In this document: positions 43,376-55,631 of the stretch, piece by piece | Position numbering within the stretch: the stretch's first letter is position 1 | Layout: each line of letters opens with the position of its first letter | From: Streptomyces asoensis | Lineage (GTDB): Bacteria > Actinomycetota > Actinomycetes > Streptomycetales > Streptomycetaceae | Assembly: GCF_016860545.1 (NCBI RefSeq) | Contig: NZ_BNEB01000003.1 | Location: forward strand, 372,001 to 436,000 | Direction of reading: 5' to 3' | Length of the DNA: 64,000 nt | Made by a program: the position numbers and the translations under genes | Notes under the pieces: generated by a model | What the model was told of the DNA's origin: nothing | Seen by the model: only the letters and a program-made list of their open reading frames with translations | Databases searched by the model: none

Positions 43376-44164
43376 TCACCGCGTGCCGACCACCACCGTC
43401 TTGGCCGCCTTGTCGTGCAGGCCCTGCTTGTACGGCTTGTCGAAGTAGCTCCAGCCGCCGCAGATCGCCGTCCACAGACAGGCACAGCAGAACGCGAACG
43501 GCACCCACAGCACCAGGGCGCGCACCAGGGACGTCTGCGTGGACGGCGTGGAACCGTTGTCGAGGTTCGCCACCCGCATGCCGAGCCACTTCTTGCCCAG
43601 GGTCTGACCGGTCTTCGCGATCAGGATCGTGTCGTAGGCGACGTACAGGATCGCGGCGACCAGTTCCCGGCCGAAGGTCTTGCCGAACTCGATCCGGTCC
43701 GCGTCCACCGTGTACTGGGCGACGCCGAAGGCCCACGAGATCAGCGACACCACGATGAAGACCAGGATCATGTCGATGATCCGGGCCAGCGTGCGCTTGC
43801 CGCTGTCGGCGAGCGGGGGCATCCCGGCGAGCGGGTCGGCGGGGTATCCCCCGTAGGGGTCGCCGCCCTGCGGGCCGCCACCGTAGGGGCCTTGGGGACC
43901 GCCGCCGTACGGGCCCTGGGGACCGCCGCCGTACGGGTCGCCGCCCTGGGGGCCGCCTCCGTAGGGGCCGCCCCCGGCGGGTGGCGGCTGACCGGGTCCG
44001 CCGGCGCCGGGGCCGCCGCTGTACGGCCCACGCGGGGCGTCGTACGGCGAACCCTCTCCCGGACCGGGCGGGGGCTGCGGGGGCTGCTGCCCCGGCGGCT
44101 GCTTCCTGAACGGATCGTCCTCCGGCGGCTCGCCGCCGGAACCGGGGGGCGGTTCGCTGGTCAT
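43376..44164 (-). CDS. RDD-family membrane protein with Gly/Pro repeats
   Basis: The ATG at 44164 (MTSEPPPGSGG) gives 262 residues. The first 105 are a Pro/Gly-rich disordered segment with repeats of GGGPQGPYGGGPQGGDPY type (43855-43960). The C-terminal RDD domain follows, with three predicted helices and its hallmark KRTLARIIDMILV, then GQTLGKKWLGMRV and a C-terminal LHDKAAKTVVV. RDD proteins are membrane proteins of uncertain role; some act as sodium/proton antiporters. A second RDD protein is encoded immediately upstream, so the pair probably arose by duplication. Confidence 0.9.
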   Translation of the reverse strand: MTSEPPPGSGGEPPEDDPFRKQPPGQQPPQPPPGPGEGSPYDAPRGPYSGGPGAGGPGQPPPAGGGPYGGGPQGGDPYGGGPQGPYGGGPQGPYGGGPQGGDPYGGYPADPLAGMPPLADSGKRTLARIIDMILVFIVVSLISWAFGVAQYTVDADRIEFGKTFGRELVAAILYVAYDTILIAKTGQTLGKKWLGMRVANLDNGSTPSTQTSLVRALVLWVPFAFCCACLWTAICGGWSYFDKPYKQGLHDKAAKTVVVGTR

Positions 44165-44289
44165 GCCCCGAGTCGACCGCGAACCCCCGCACCCCGCATC
44201 CGGCGAGCGGCCGTACGGGGGACGGCGAGCGGGCGGGGGCGGAGTCCGAGTGCGGGTCGGGGTGCGGGTGCGGGTGCTGTGGGTGCGGG

Positions 44290-45966
44290 TCAGCCCGCGA
44301 CGAAGGTGTGGGCCGCCTTGTCGTGCCAGCACTGACGCCACGGCTTGTCGAACAGGCCCCAGAAGACGCCCACGACGCCGACGGCGAGCAGTCCCGGCAC
44401 GCTGTAGACGAGCCAGCGGCGCAGGGCCGCGCCGAACGACGGGGGCTCGCCGCCGCCGATGTCCCGCACCTCCAGGCCGAACAGCTTCTTGCCGAGCGTG
44501 CGGCCCCACTTGGCGGTCGGCAGCGCTTCGTACACGACCCCGAAGCCCAGCAGGACCGCGAGCACGATGCCGAGGTACACCGACGTCGTGCCGTCGAGCA
44601 GCCAGACGGTGACGGTGCGTCCGGTGAGCTTGGCCGCGTCCACCTTCTCGTTCACGTGGTCGACGGCCTTCGCGCCCAGCGGGACGGCGGCGGCGCCGGT
44701 GACGGCCGCGAGGACCAGGGTGTCGACGAGACGGGCGGCCAGCCGCTTGCCGATCCCCGCCGGACGGGCCTCGGCCTGGCGCCGGGCGGCCGCCTGGAAG
44801 ACGTCCTCGACCGGTGGCTTCCAGGGCGTGACGGGGCCGTCCTCGGCGCCCGCCAGCTGGTGCACCTGCTGGGCCCACGAGGGCTGCCCGCCACCCGGAC
44901 CCGCGGCCATCGGTGCGGCAGGCTGCGCGGCGGCCGCGGCGGGCTGCGGCGGAGGACCGCCGGCCTGCTGCGGCACGCCCGGTGCACCCCGCACAGGGCC
45001 GGGGCCCGCCGCGGCGGGCGCCTGGGCACCCGGCTGGACGCCGGCCTGCGGGGCCGGGTACCCGGCGGAGCCCTGCGGCACGGAAGCGGGAGCCGGGGCG
45101 GGTACAGGTGCGGGTGCTGCGGCCGGGGCGGGCGCGGGGCCCTGCGGGGCCGGTACGGCCGGGGCCGGGGCCGCCGCACGCTCGGCGGCCGCCTTGCCGG
45201 CGCCGAAGCCGGGCTCGGCGGGAGCGGGCCCGCCGGGGGTCCCGGACCCGACCGGCCCCTGCGGTCCGAAGGCCCCCGCGGCGGGGCCGCCCGGGGCCGG
45301 CGCGGGCCCCTGGGCGGCGGCTGGGAACACCGGCGCGGCGCCCGGTCCTTCGCCCTGCTGGGCGGCGCGCGGGGCAGGCGGGCGGACAGCGGCCGCGCCC
45401 CCGTCGGGGACCGGGCCTGCGGTGCCCGGAGCGGGGGCGGGCCCGGCGCCGGCGGTCGGGCGGCGGAAGACGAACGTGCCCCCGGGGATCGCGTCCCCGG
45501 CACCGTCCTCCGGCTCGGCGGGCGGGATCGTCGTCGTGCCGTCCGTGCTCGTCGAGCGGCCGTCGGGCGGCGCCGGGGCGGGCGTGGGCACCCTCGGGTC
45601 GGCACCGCCCGGGGCGCCCCAGGAGACCCTGCGGTCCTGATCGCCGCCGAAGCCCGACTGGTGGGCGCGGTCGGCGCCCCAGGAGGGGGCGGGCCCGGGA
45701 GGGCCGGCGGGCGGATCCGCCGCTGGCACCGGGTCCTCGTCGAAGAAGTGCGGGCCGGTCTCCTCGACGGAGGCCGGGGGCGACCCCGCGGACGGCGCCC
45801 CGGCGGACGGGGGTGTGAGCGATCGGCCGTCGGAGGGCGCCGGCCTGCTGGTGCCCGGTACCCAGGAGGCACCGTTCCAGTACCGGACGTATCCAGGGAT
45901 GGACGGGTCCGGGTAGTACCCCTCGCGGGGCCTGTCGTCGCCGGGTGCCGGGGTGGGGGCGCTCAT
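44290..45966 (-). CDS. RDD-family protein with DUF2510 domain and long Ala/Pro linker
   Basis: The ATG at 45966 gives 558 residues. The N-terminal DUF2510 module (REGYYPDPSIPGYVRYWNGASWVPG, in two parts) is a small WYxDP domain found at the start of many actinobacterial membrane proteins. Residues about 60-380 are an Ala/Pro/Gly-rich linker. The C-terminal RDD domain starts near IGKRLAARLVDTLVLAAVTG and includes RTLGKKLFGLEV and DKAAHTFVA. The stop lies 125 nt from the next RDD start on the same strand. Function in transport or cell division is inferred only from the domains. Confidence 0.9.
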   Translation of the reverse strand: MSAPTPAPGDDRPREGYYPDPSIPGYVRYWNGASWVPGTSRPAPSDGRSLTPPSAGAPSAGSPPASVEETGPHFFDEDPVPAADPPAGPPGPAPSWGADRAHQSGFGGDQDRRVSWGAPGGADPRVPTPAPAPPDGRSTSTDGTTTIPPAEPEDGAGDAIPGGTFVFRRPTAGAGPAPAPGTAGPVPDGGAAAVRPPAPRAAQQGEGPGAAPVFPAAAQGPAPAPGGPAAGAFGPQGPVGSGTPGGPAPAEPGFGAGKAAAERAAAPAPAVPAPQGPAPAPAAAPAPVPAPAPASVPQGSAGYPAPQAGVQPGAQAPAAAGPGPVRGAPGVPQQAGGPPPQPAAAAAQPAAPMAAGPGGGQPSWAQQVHQLAGAEDGPVTPWKPPVEDVFQAAARRQAEARPAGIGKRLAARLVDTLVLAAVTGAAAVPLGAKAVDHVNEKVDAAKLTGRTVTVWLLDGTTSVYLGIVLAVLLGFGVVYEALPTAKWGRTLGKKLFGLEVRDIGGGEPPSFGAALRRWLVYSVPGLLAVGVVGVFWGLFDKPWRQCWHDKAAHTFVAG

Positions 45967-46220
45967 GGTCCGTCGTCCCGTATCTGCTCGGGGGTGGGTT
46001 GAGGGGCTCCACATCTATCAGACCGACGCAAGCCCCACTGCCAGTCCCGACGGACCCGCCCCTTTCCGGGCAACCCCGTGCACGCTCTTCACACGTTCGG
46101 AACCGCCCGCCGGCGAAGAAAGTCCTCCGGACCCGCGTAATGGTCACGGGTCCCGCCCCTCTCCACTCGTACGGGCCCGCCGCGGGCGGGCGCGAGGTCC
46201 GTATCGAGAGGAGAACCGGC

Positions 46221-46697
46221 ATGCATCACACCGTGGTGGAGCGCGAACTGGAGCTCAACCTCATCCTGTCGCCGGAGCGCAGCGTCCCGGTCCCGGCCCG
46301 GCTGGGCTACCGCAGCGACGACCCGTTCGCCGTCCACGTCGCCTTCCACATCAATTCCGAGCACCCGGTGGACTGGACGTTCGCCCGCGAGCTGCTCGTG
46401 GAGGGGGTGTTCCGCCCGTGCGGGCACGGGGACGTCCGGGTGTGGCCGACGAAGGTGGAGGGGCGCAGCGTGGTGCTGATGGCGCTCAGTTCACCCGACG
46501 GGGACGCCCTCCTGGAGGCGCCGGCGGCCCAGCTCTCGGCCTGGCTGGAGCGCACCCTTCGGGTGGTGCCCCCGGGGACCGAGGCCGGGCAGCTCGGCAT
46601 CGACGACGGCCTGGCCGAACTGCTGGCCCCTGCCCCGCTGGACGACCTGTGGCTGTCCGACCCCTGGCCGTCGGACGAGTCCCGGGACGGGGAGTGA
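46221..46697 (+). CDS. ssgG: SsgA-like sporulation and cell-division regulator
   Basis: The 158-residue SALP protein starts at ATG 46221 behind a GAGAGGAGAACC site. It has the family core: HHTVVERELELNLILSPE, PVPARLGYRSDDPFAVHVAFHI, the SEHPVDWTFARELLVEG hallmark, and VRVWPTKVEGRSVVLMALSSPDGDALLEAP. SALPs steer peptidoglycan synthesis and septum placement during sporulation and occur only in morphologically complex actinomycetes. Its position between the RDD genes and the flavoprotein matches, from memory, ssgG of S. coelicolor, which affects septum spacing. It diverges from the RDD gene. Confidence 0.92.
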   Translation: MHHTVVERELELNLILSPERSVPVPARLGYRSDDPFAVHVAFHINSEHPVDWTFARELLVEGVFRPCGHGDVRVWPTKVEGRSVVLMALSSPDGDALLEAPAAQLSAWLERTLRVVPPGTEAGQLGIDDGLAELLAPAPLDDLWLSDPWPSDESRDGE

Positions 46698-46707
46698 GCG
46701 GGAGCGG

Positions 46708-48078
46708 TCAGAACAGCTTGCCCGGGTTCAGGATGCCCAGGGGGTCGAAGGCCGCCTTGACCGCCCGCTGCATCTCGACCCCGACCGGGCCGATCTCGCG
46801 TGCCAGCCACTCCTTCTTCAGCACGCCGACGCCGTGTTCGCCGGTGATGGTCCCGCCCAGTTCCAGGCCGAGGCCCATGATCTCGTCGAAGGACTCCCGG
46901 GCGCGCCGGCACTCGTCGGGGTCCGCCGCGTCGAAGCAGACCGTGGGGTGGGTGTTGCCGTCGCCGGCGTGGGCGACGACCCCGATGGTCAGGCCGTGCT
47001 TGTGAGCGATGTGCTCGACGCCGTCGAGCATCTCGCCGAGCCGCGACCGGGGCACGCACACGTCGTCGATCATCGTCGTGCCCTTGACGGCCTCCAGCGC
47101 GACCAGCGAGGAGCGCCGTGCCTGGAGCAGGAGTTCGGACTCGGCGAAGTCCTCGGCCGGGACCACCTGGGTGGCGCCGGCGGCCTCGCACAGGGCGCCG
47201 ACGGCGGCGAGGTCGGCGGCCGGGTCGGGGGTGTCGAAGGCCACCAGCAGCAGGGCCTCGGTGGTGTCCGGCAGGCCCATGCGGGTCAGGTCGTTGACGG
47301 CCCGGACCGTCGTACGGTCCATCAGTTCGAGGAGGGACGGCACGTGCCCGCCCGCCATGATCCGGCACACGGCGTCGCAGGCGGCGGCGCCGGAGGCGAA
47401 CTCGGCGGCCAGCACCAGCTGCGCCGGCGGCTGCGGGCGCAGCGCCAGGACCGCCCGGACGACGATGCCCAGCGAGCCCTCCGAGCCCACGAAGAGGCGG
47501 GTGAGGTCGTATCCGGCGACGCCCTTGGCCGTGCGGCGGCCGGTGGACATCAGCCGGCCGTCGGCGAGCACGACGTCCAGACCGAGGACGTACTCGGCCG
47601 TCACGCCGTACTTCACGCAGCACAGGCCGCCCGAGGCGGTGCCGATGTTGCCGCCGATCGTGCAGGTCTCCCAGCTGGAGGGGTCGGGCGGGTAGTACAG
47701 GCCGTGCTCGTTCACGGCGCGTGACAGGGCGGCGTTGACGACGCCCGGTTCGACCACGGCGACGCGGTCGACGGGGTTGATCTCGAGGATGCGGTCCATC
47801 TTCGTCAGGGACAGGACGACACAGCCCTCGGAGGCGTTGGCGCCCCCGGACAGTCCGGTGCGGGCACCCTGCGGGACGACCGGCACGCGCAGCTCGGTCG
47901 CCGTGCGCATGACGTGCTGGACCTCTTCGACGGTACGGGGCAGCACGACGACGGCGGGGGTCCCGGCGGGGCAGAAGCCGGCCATGTCGTTGGCGTAGGA
48001 GACCGTGACGTCCGGGTCGGTGAGGACGGCCTCGGCGGGCAGGCCGGCGAGCAGACGGTCGGCGAGGTGACGGCTCAT
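46708..48078 (-). CDS. FAD-binding oxidase (glycolate-oxidase GlcD / D-lactate dehydrogenase family)
   Basis: The 456-residue flavoprotein starts at ATG 48078 (GTG two codons earlier possible). FAD-binding PCMH-domain blocks are VVLPRTVEEVQHVMRTA, VPVVPQGARTGLSGGAN and GGNIGTASGGLCCVKYGVT, followed by LFVGSEGSLGIV. The C-terminal oxidase domain has TMIDDVCVPRSRL, AHAGDGNTHPTV, the active-site TGEHGVG and FDPLGILNPGKLF. Such enzymes oxidise 2-hydroxy acids (D-lactate, glycolate) to 2-oxo acids. The substrate is not certain. It converges with ssgG. Confidence 0.94.
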   Translation of the reverse strand: MSRHLADRLLAGLPAEAVLTDPDVTVSYANDMAGFCPAGTPAVVVLPRTVEEVQHVMRTATELRVPVVPQGARTGLSGGANASEGCVVLSLTKMDRILEINPVDRVAVVEPGVVNAALSRAVNEHGLYYPPDPSSWETCTIGGNIGTASGGLCCVKYGVTAEYVLGLDVVLADGRLMSTGRRTAKGVAGYDLTRLFVGSEGSLGIVVRAVLALRPQPPAQLVLAAEFASGAAACDAVCRIMAGGHVPSLLELMDRTTVRAVNDLTRMGLPDTTEALLLVAFDTPDPAADLAAVGALCEAAGATQVVPAEDFAESELLLQARRSSLVALEAVKGTTMIDDVCVPRSRLGEMLDGVEHIAHKHGLTIGVVAHAGDGNTHPTVCFDAADPDECRRARESFDEIMGLGLELGGTITGEHGVGVLKKEWLAREIGPVGVEMQRAVKAAFDPLGILNPGKLF

Positions 48079-48167
48079 GATCACAGGTTCGCACCCGGGG
48101 CCATCGGTGTGAACCCCGTCCGCCCGGCCCTTCGGCTGACGTCGCTCGGTCGTCGTACTGGCGCACA

Positions 48168-49952
48168 GTGAGCGCCATGGAGAACGCAGAGCGCGCCGCC
48201 GAGAAGCGCACCGCCCCCGCGGAGGCCGCCGAGGCTCCCGCGGCTTCCATGCCCACGAAGGGCCCCACAACCCCGGCACCGCCGACCGGCCGGGCGCCGT
48301 CGACAGGCCCGACCCCGGCACCGTCGGCCGACCCGACCCCGCTGCCGTCGACGGGCCCGGCATCGGTGCCGTCAGCGGCCCCGGCGGGCCCCCCGGCTCC
48401 CCCGGCCGAGACCGCGGGGTCCGCCGGGGCCGCGAGCCCCGTCGGAGCCACCGAGACCGCGGGGGCCGTCGGGACCGCAGGACCCACCGAGGCCGCCGAA
48501 GCCGCCGGGCCCAGCGGGGTCGCTGGATCCGTCGAACCTGCCGAGGCCGTCGGGTCCAACGGGCGGGGATCTCGGTTGGGGCGGTGGGTGGTTGTCGGGG
48601 CGCTCGTGGGGTGTCTCGTGCTGGGCTGCGGAGCGCTGCTGCTGCTGCCCGGCGGGGAGTCCGGGCCCCGGCGGGCGCCCGCGCCGGCGCCGGGGGCGCA
48701 GGCGGGCAGCGCGGTCCGGGCCGGGGTGCCGGCCGCGCTGCCGGATCTGGCGGTGCTGATCGGCGAACGCGAGAGCCGGGTGCGGGCGCATCCACGGGAC
48801 GCGCGGTCCTGGGCGGTGCTCGGCACGGCCTATGTCGAGCAGGGCCGGCGCACCGCCGACGCCGCCGCGCTGTACCCGAAGGCGGAGCGGGCACTGCGGA
48901 CCTCGCTGAAGGTCCGTCCGAAGGCCAACGCCGAGGCCCTCGACGGTCTGGCGGCGCTGGCCAACGCGCGCCGCGACTTCCGGGCGGCCCGCTCCTGGGG
49001 CGAGGCCGCGCGCGCTCAGGCGCCCGCCCGCTGGACGACGTACGCGCAGCTCGTCGACGCGTACACCGGGCTCGGCGAGTACAAGAACGCCCGCAAGGCC
49101 CTGGACCGGCTGACGGCGCTGCACTCGGGTCCCGCCGTGCGGGCCCGGGCGGCGGGCGTCTACTGGGACCGGGGGCTGCGCGAGGACGCCCAGGCCGCGC
49201 TGGCCGACGCGGCGGCCGGCGCCCCGTCCCCCGCCGAGCGGGCCGCCTGGCTGGAGCGGGCGGGACAGCTGGCGTGGGAGCGCGGTGAGCGCGAGGACGC
49301 GCTGCGGCACTTCAAGGAGGCGGTCAGGACCGATCCGGACCAGCGGGCCGCACACGCCGGGCAGGGCAGGGCACTGGCGGCCCTCGGGCGGACGTCGGAG
49401 GCGCTGAGCGCCTACCAGGTGGCGCTCGCCGGGCAGCCGCTGCCGCAGTACGCGCTGGAGCTGGGCGAGCTGTACGAGTCGCTGGGGCTCACCCAGGCGG
49501 CGCGCGTGCAGTACGACCTGCTGCGGGAGCGGGTCCGGCAGGAGTCGGCGGGCGGGGTGGACGGGGAGCTGGTGCTCGGCCGGTTCGAGGCGGACCACGG
49601 GGATCCGGCGTCGGCGGTACGGCGGCTGCGGGCCGAGTGGCAGCGGCAGCCCGGGATCGCCGTCGCGGACGCGCTGGGCTGGGCGCTGCACCGGTCCGGG
49701 GACGATCACGAGGCGCTGCGGTTCGCCATGATCGCCACGGACCGGGTGCACGGGGGCGCGGTCTACAGCGCGCCGTACATGTACCACCTGGGCATGATCG
49801 AGCGGGATCTGGAGCGGGAGGGGCCGGCCCGGCGTCACCTCGCGGAGGCGCTGCGGATCAACCCCTGGTTCTCGCCGCTGTCCGTCCCGGTGGCCCGTGC
49901 GGCGCTGGCGCGGCTGGGCGGCGAGCCCGCCCCGGCCGAGCTGCCCGAGTAG
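48168..49952 (+). CDS. membrane-anchored tetratricopeptide-repeat protein
   Basis: The 594-residue protein (GTG 48168, or ATG 48177) has a long Ala/Pro/Ser/Thr-rich cytosolic region (1-130). One membrane helix (about 139-161, WVVVGALVGCLVLGCGALLLL) precedes an extracytoplasmic TPR array from about 190 to 580. TPR units include RSWAVLGTAYVEQGRRTADAAALYPKAERAL, TTYAQLVDAYTGLGEYKNARKAL, QLAWERGEREDALRHFKEAVRTDPDQ and LGWALHRSGDDHEALRFAM. TPR stacks mediate protein assembly; partners are unknown. It diverges from the flavoprotein. Confidence 0.88.
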   Translation: MSAMENAERAAEKRTAPAEAAEAPAASMPTKGPTTPAPPTGRAPSTGPTPAPSADPTPLPSTGPASVPSAAPAGPPAPPAETAGSAGAASPVGATETAGAVGTAGPTEAAEAAGPSGVAGSVEPAEAVGSNGRGSRLGRWVVVGALVGCLVLGCGALLLLPGGESGPRRAPAPAPGAQAGSAVRAGVPAALPDLAVLIGERESRVRAHPRDARSWAVLGTAYVEQGRRTADAAALYPKAERALRTSLKVRPKANAEALDGLAALANARRDFRAARSWGEAARAQAPARWTTYAQLVDAYTGLGEYKNARKALDRLTALHSGPAVRARAAGVYWDRGLREDAQAALADAAAGAPSPAERAAWLERAGQLAWERGEREDALRHFKEAVRTDPDQRAAHAGQGRALAALGRTSEALSAYQVALAGQPLPQYALELGELYESLGLTQAARVQYDLLRERVRQESAGGVDGELVLGRFEADHGDPASAVRRLRAEWQRQPGIAVADALGWALHRSGDDHEALRFAMIATDRVHGGAVYSAPYMYHLGMIERDLEREGPARRHLAEALRINPWFSPLSVPVARAALARLGGEPAPAELPE

Positions 49953-49985
49953 CGGGGCCCGGGGTGCGGGGCGGGGCGGCACCCC

Positions 49986-52448
<2,463 letters not shown>

Positions 52449-52456
<8 letters not shown>

Positions 52457-53711
52457 GACCGAGTCCGGGGCCGGCTCCGGGGCGGGCGCCCACGGGGCGA
52501 CGATCGAGCTGGTCAACCTCACCAAGCGCTACCCGGGCAACTCCGTGCCCGCCGTCGACAACGTCTCCATGGAGATCAAGGCGGGCGAGACCGTCATCTT
52601 CGTCGGCCCGTCGGGCTGCGGGAAGTCGACCACCCTGAAGATGATCAACCGGCTGATCGAGCCGACCGGCGGCCGTATCCGCATCGACGGCGAGGACGTC
52701 ACCGACATGGACCCGGTGCGGCTGCGCCGCAAGATCGGGTATGCGATCCAGTCCTCCGGGCTCTTCCCGCACATGACGGTCGCCCAGAACATCGCGCTCG
52801 TGCCGCGGATGACCGGCTGGCCGAAGGCGCGGATCCGGGACCGGGTGGAGGAGATGCTCGACCTCGTCGGACTCGACCCGGGCGAGTTCCACGGCCGCTA
52901 TCCGCGCCAGCTGTCCGGCGGACAGCAGCAACGGGTGGGCGTGGCGCGGGCCCTGGCCGCGGATCCGCCCGTCCTGCTGATGGACGAGCCGTTCGGCGCG
53001 GTCGACCCGATCACCCGCGACCACCTCCAGGACGAGCTGATCCGGCTCCAGCACGAGCTGCACAAGACGATCGTCTTCGTCACCCACGACTTCGACGAGG
53101 CCATCAAGCTGGGCGACCGGATCGCGGTGCTGCGCGAGCGCTCGCACATCGCCCAGTTCGACACCCCGGAGGCGATCCTCACCAACCCGGCGGACGACTT
53201 CGTCTCCGGGTTCGTCGGGGCGGGGGCGGCGCTGAAGCGGCTCAATCTGAGCCGGGTGCGGGACGTGGAGATCACCGAGTATCCGACGGTGAGCGTCGAC
53301 GACCCGCTCCAGACGATCTTCAACCGGCTCCGCTCCAGCGGGACGAACGAGATCCTCCTCCTCGACCAGCGCCGGCGGCCCTACAAGTGGCTGCGCCGCG
53401 GGGACCTGATGCGCGCCAGGGGCTCCCTCGCGCGCGCCGGGACCCTGGTCAGCGACACGGTGACCCGCGACGCCACCCTGCGGGACGCGCTGGAGGCGGT
53501 GCTCACCGACAACACCGGGCGCGTCGCGGTCACCGGGCGGCGCGGCGAGTACACCGGGGTCGTCGACATGGAGACGCTGCTGAACTCCGTGCACGAACTG
53601 CTGGAGGCGGACCGGCTGGAGGCGCTGGAGGCGCAGCACGAACTGGAGGAGGCCCGGGCCGCGCAGACGCACGCCGAGCAGGAGGGCCCGGGCGGGGAGG
53701 CGAAGGCATGA
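52449..53711 (+). CDS. osmoprotectant ABC transporter ATPase with tandem CBS domains
   Basis: The 420-residue ATPase starts at GTG 52449. Walker A is GPSGCGKST (53-61), the signature LSGGQQQRVGVARAL and Walker B LLMDEPFGAVDP. After residue about 270 there are two CBS domains (EITEYPTVSVDDPLQTIFNRL and DTVTRDATLRDALEAVLTDN, then GRRGEYTGVVDMETLL), which in OpuA sense ionic strength or nucleotides and gate the transporter. A coiled Glu/Ala-rich tail ends the protein. It drives uptake of compatible solutes. The stop overlaps the next ATG. Confidence 0.94.
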
Positions 53712-54556
53712 GCGCCCCCGGCCGGGCGGAGGTGGACGCCGGCCCCGACGGGACGTCCGGACCGCGGGAGCAGGACGGCCCGGAGGCTTCCCCCGCCCTG
53801 CCGTCCGCACCGCACCGCCGCCGCCTCGGCTGGCAGAAGCTGACCTTCCTGCCGGCCTTCCTCGTCGCCCTGCTGCTCGCCACCTGGCTCTGGTTCCAGC
53901 AGGCGGACCTGGACCCGATCTCCGAGAACGCGCTGTCGAACGGGCAGGTGTCGAAAGCCCTGTGGCAGCAGGTGCGGCTGACCGCGATCTCCACCTTCTT
54001 CGTGCTGATCATCGCCATCCCGCTCGGCATCCTGCTGACCCGCGGGGCGCTGCGCAGGGCCACGCCGTTCGCGATGGCCATCGCCAACATGGGGCAGGCG
54101 ACCCCGGCGATCGGTCTGCTCGCCCTGCTGGTGATCTGGCTGGGCACGGGGACGAAGGCCGCCCTGGTCGGCATCATCGCCTACGCGATCCTGCCGGTGC
54201 TCGCCAACACCGTGGCGGGCCTGAAGTCCAACGACCCGACGCTGCTGGAGGCGGCCCGCGGCATCGGCATGTCCCCCCTGGGGGTGCTGCGCAGGGTCGA
54301 GCTGCCGCTGGCCGTCCCGCTGATCCTGGCCGGTGTGCGCACGGCGCTGGTCCTCAACGTCGGCACGGCGACCCTGGCGACCTTCGGCGGGGGCGGCGGG
54401 CTGGGCGTGCTGATCACCACCGGCATCACCAACCAGCGGATGCCGGTGCTGGTGCTCGGCTCGATCCTGACCGTCTCGCTGGCCCTGCTCGTCGACTGGC
54501 TGGCCTCGCTCGCCGAGGTGCTGCTGCGGCCGCGGGGCCTGGACGCGGACGCATGA
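53708..54556 (+). CDS. osmoprotectant ABC transporter permease, second subunit
   Basis: The ATG at 53708 overlaps the ATPase stop (ATGA). The 282-residue protein has a 40-residue polar N-terminus before its first helix (LTFLPAFLVALLLATWLWF) and the EAA loop LLEAARGIGMSPLGVLRRVELPLAVP. It is longer than the first permease and probably forms a heterodimer with it. The family is OpuB/C-type quaternary-amine permeases. The next gene starts at 54553, also overlapping. Confidence 0.93.
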   Translation: MSAPGRAEVDAGPDGTSGPREQDGPEASPALPSAPHRRRLGWQKLTFLPAFLVALLLATWLWFQQADLDPISENALSNGQVSKALWQQVRLTAISTFFVLIIAIPLGILLTRGALRRATPFAMAIANMGQATPAIGLLALLVIWLGTGTKAALVGIIAYAILPVLANTVAGLKSNDPTLLEAARGIGMSPLGVLRRVELPLAVPLILAGVRTALVLNVGTATLATFGGGGGLGVLITTGITNQRMPVLVLGSILTVSLALLVDWLASLAEVLLRPRGLDADA

Positions 54557-55524
54557 GGCGCGCCCGCCCGGTGATCGCCGGGACCCTGGTGCTGCTGGCC
54601 TGCTGCGCGCCGGCCGGCTGCGGGCTCACCAGTGGCTCCCCCATGGTGGACGACGTCTCGCCCGGGTCGATCGGACAGGGCGAGCCCCTCAAGGGCGCGC
54701 ACCTCACCGTGACGTCCAAGTCGTTCACCGAGAACCTCGTCCTCGGCGCGATGATGGGCATCGCCTTCCAGGCGGCCGGCGCGGACGTCCTGGACCGCAC
54801 CGGCATCCAGGGCTCCATCGGCTCGCGCGAGGCGGTCAGGAACGGTGACGCCGACGCCATGTACGAGTACACCGGCACCGCGTGGATCACCTACCAGGGC
54901 AACAGCGAGCCGATCCCCGACCCGCAGCAGCAGTGGCAGGCCGTGCACGACGCCGACCTGAAGAACGGCGTGACCTGGCTGCCGCCCTCGCGGCTGAACA
55001 ACACCTACGCGCTGGCCATGAACCAGGCGAACTTCGCGAAGTACCGCACCAGGACGCTGTCACAGGTGGCCGCGCTGTCCAAGTCCGACCCGAGCGCCGT
55101 GACGCTCTGCGTGGAGGGCGAGTTCGCCAACCGGGCGGACGGGCTGCCCGGCATGGAGAAGGCGTACGGGATGTCCGTGCCGGCGTCCCGGGTCACGCAG
55201 ATGGACACCGGGATCATCTACACCCAGATCCAGAAGGGGGCGTGCACCTACGGGGAGGTGTTCACCACCGACGGGCGCATCAAGTCCATGAACCTGGTGG
55301 TGATGGCGGACGACAAGAAGTTCTTCCCCAACTACAACGCGGCGCCCGTGATCAACTCCCGGACGCTGAAGGAGTGGCCGGCGATCGCCACCGTCATCGA
55401 CCCGGTGACGAGGAAGCTGGACAACAAGGTCGCCCAGGACCTGAACGCCAAGGTGGACGTCGACGGGGAGGACCCCCACCAGGTGGCGCTGGACTGGATG
55501 AAGCAGGAGGGCTTCGTGAAGTAG
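54553..55524 (+). CDS. glycine-betaine-type substrate-binding lipoprotein
   Basis: The 323-residue protein has an N-terminal lipoprotein signal (VIAGTLVLLACCAPAGCG; lipidation likely at Cys22 or nearby), then a type II binding domain: LTVTSKSFTENLVLGAMMG, GSIGSREAVRNGDADAMYEYTGTAWI and DTGIIYTQIQKGACTYGEVFTTDGRI. Aromatic residues (Tyr, Trp) in the pocket sequences are typical for quaternary ammonium binding. It delivers betaine- or choline-like solutes to the two permeases encoded upstream. It is the last gene of the unit. Confidence 0.93.
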   Translation: MRRARPVIAGTLVLLACCAPAGCGLTSGSPMVDDVSPGSIGQGEPLKGAHLTVTSKSFTENLVLGAMMGIAFQAAGADVLDRTGIQGSIGSREAVRNGDADAMYEYTGTAWITYQGNSEPIPDPQQQWQAVHDADLKNGVTWLPPSRLNNTYALAMNQANFAKYRTRTLSQVAALSKSDPSAVTLCVEGEFANRADGLPGMEKAYGMSVPASRVTQMDTGIIYTQIQKGACTYGEVFTTDGRIKSMNLVVMADDKKFFPNYNAAPVINSRTLKEWPAIATVIDPVTRKLDNKVAQDLNAKVDVDGEDPHQVALDWMKQEGFVK

Positions 55525-55631
55525 CCGGACGGTGAACCAGCCGGACCGGCCGGAGGGGTTCGCGAGGCGGCCGGACCGGCCGCACCTCACGAGTCGGCGC
55601 CGCGACACCGCGGGCATGCGCCGGACATCCC

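Noticed and set aside
43376..46222. One continuous minus-strand frame across both RDD genes
   Set aside because: Each RDD gene has its own start and domain set; the join passes through another frame of the second gene.
55525..55631. Repeated GGCCGGACCGGCC stretch as a terminator
   Set aside because: The palindrome has a 1-nt loop and mixed repeats; it may be terminator-like, but the evidence is weak.
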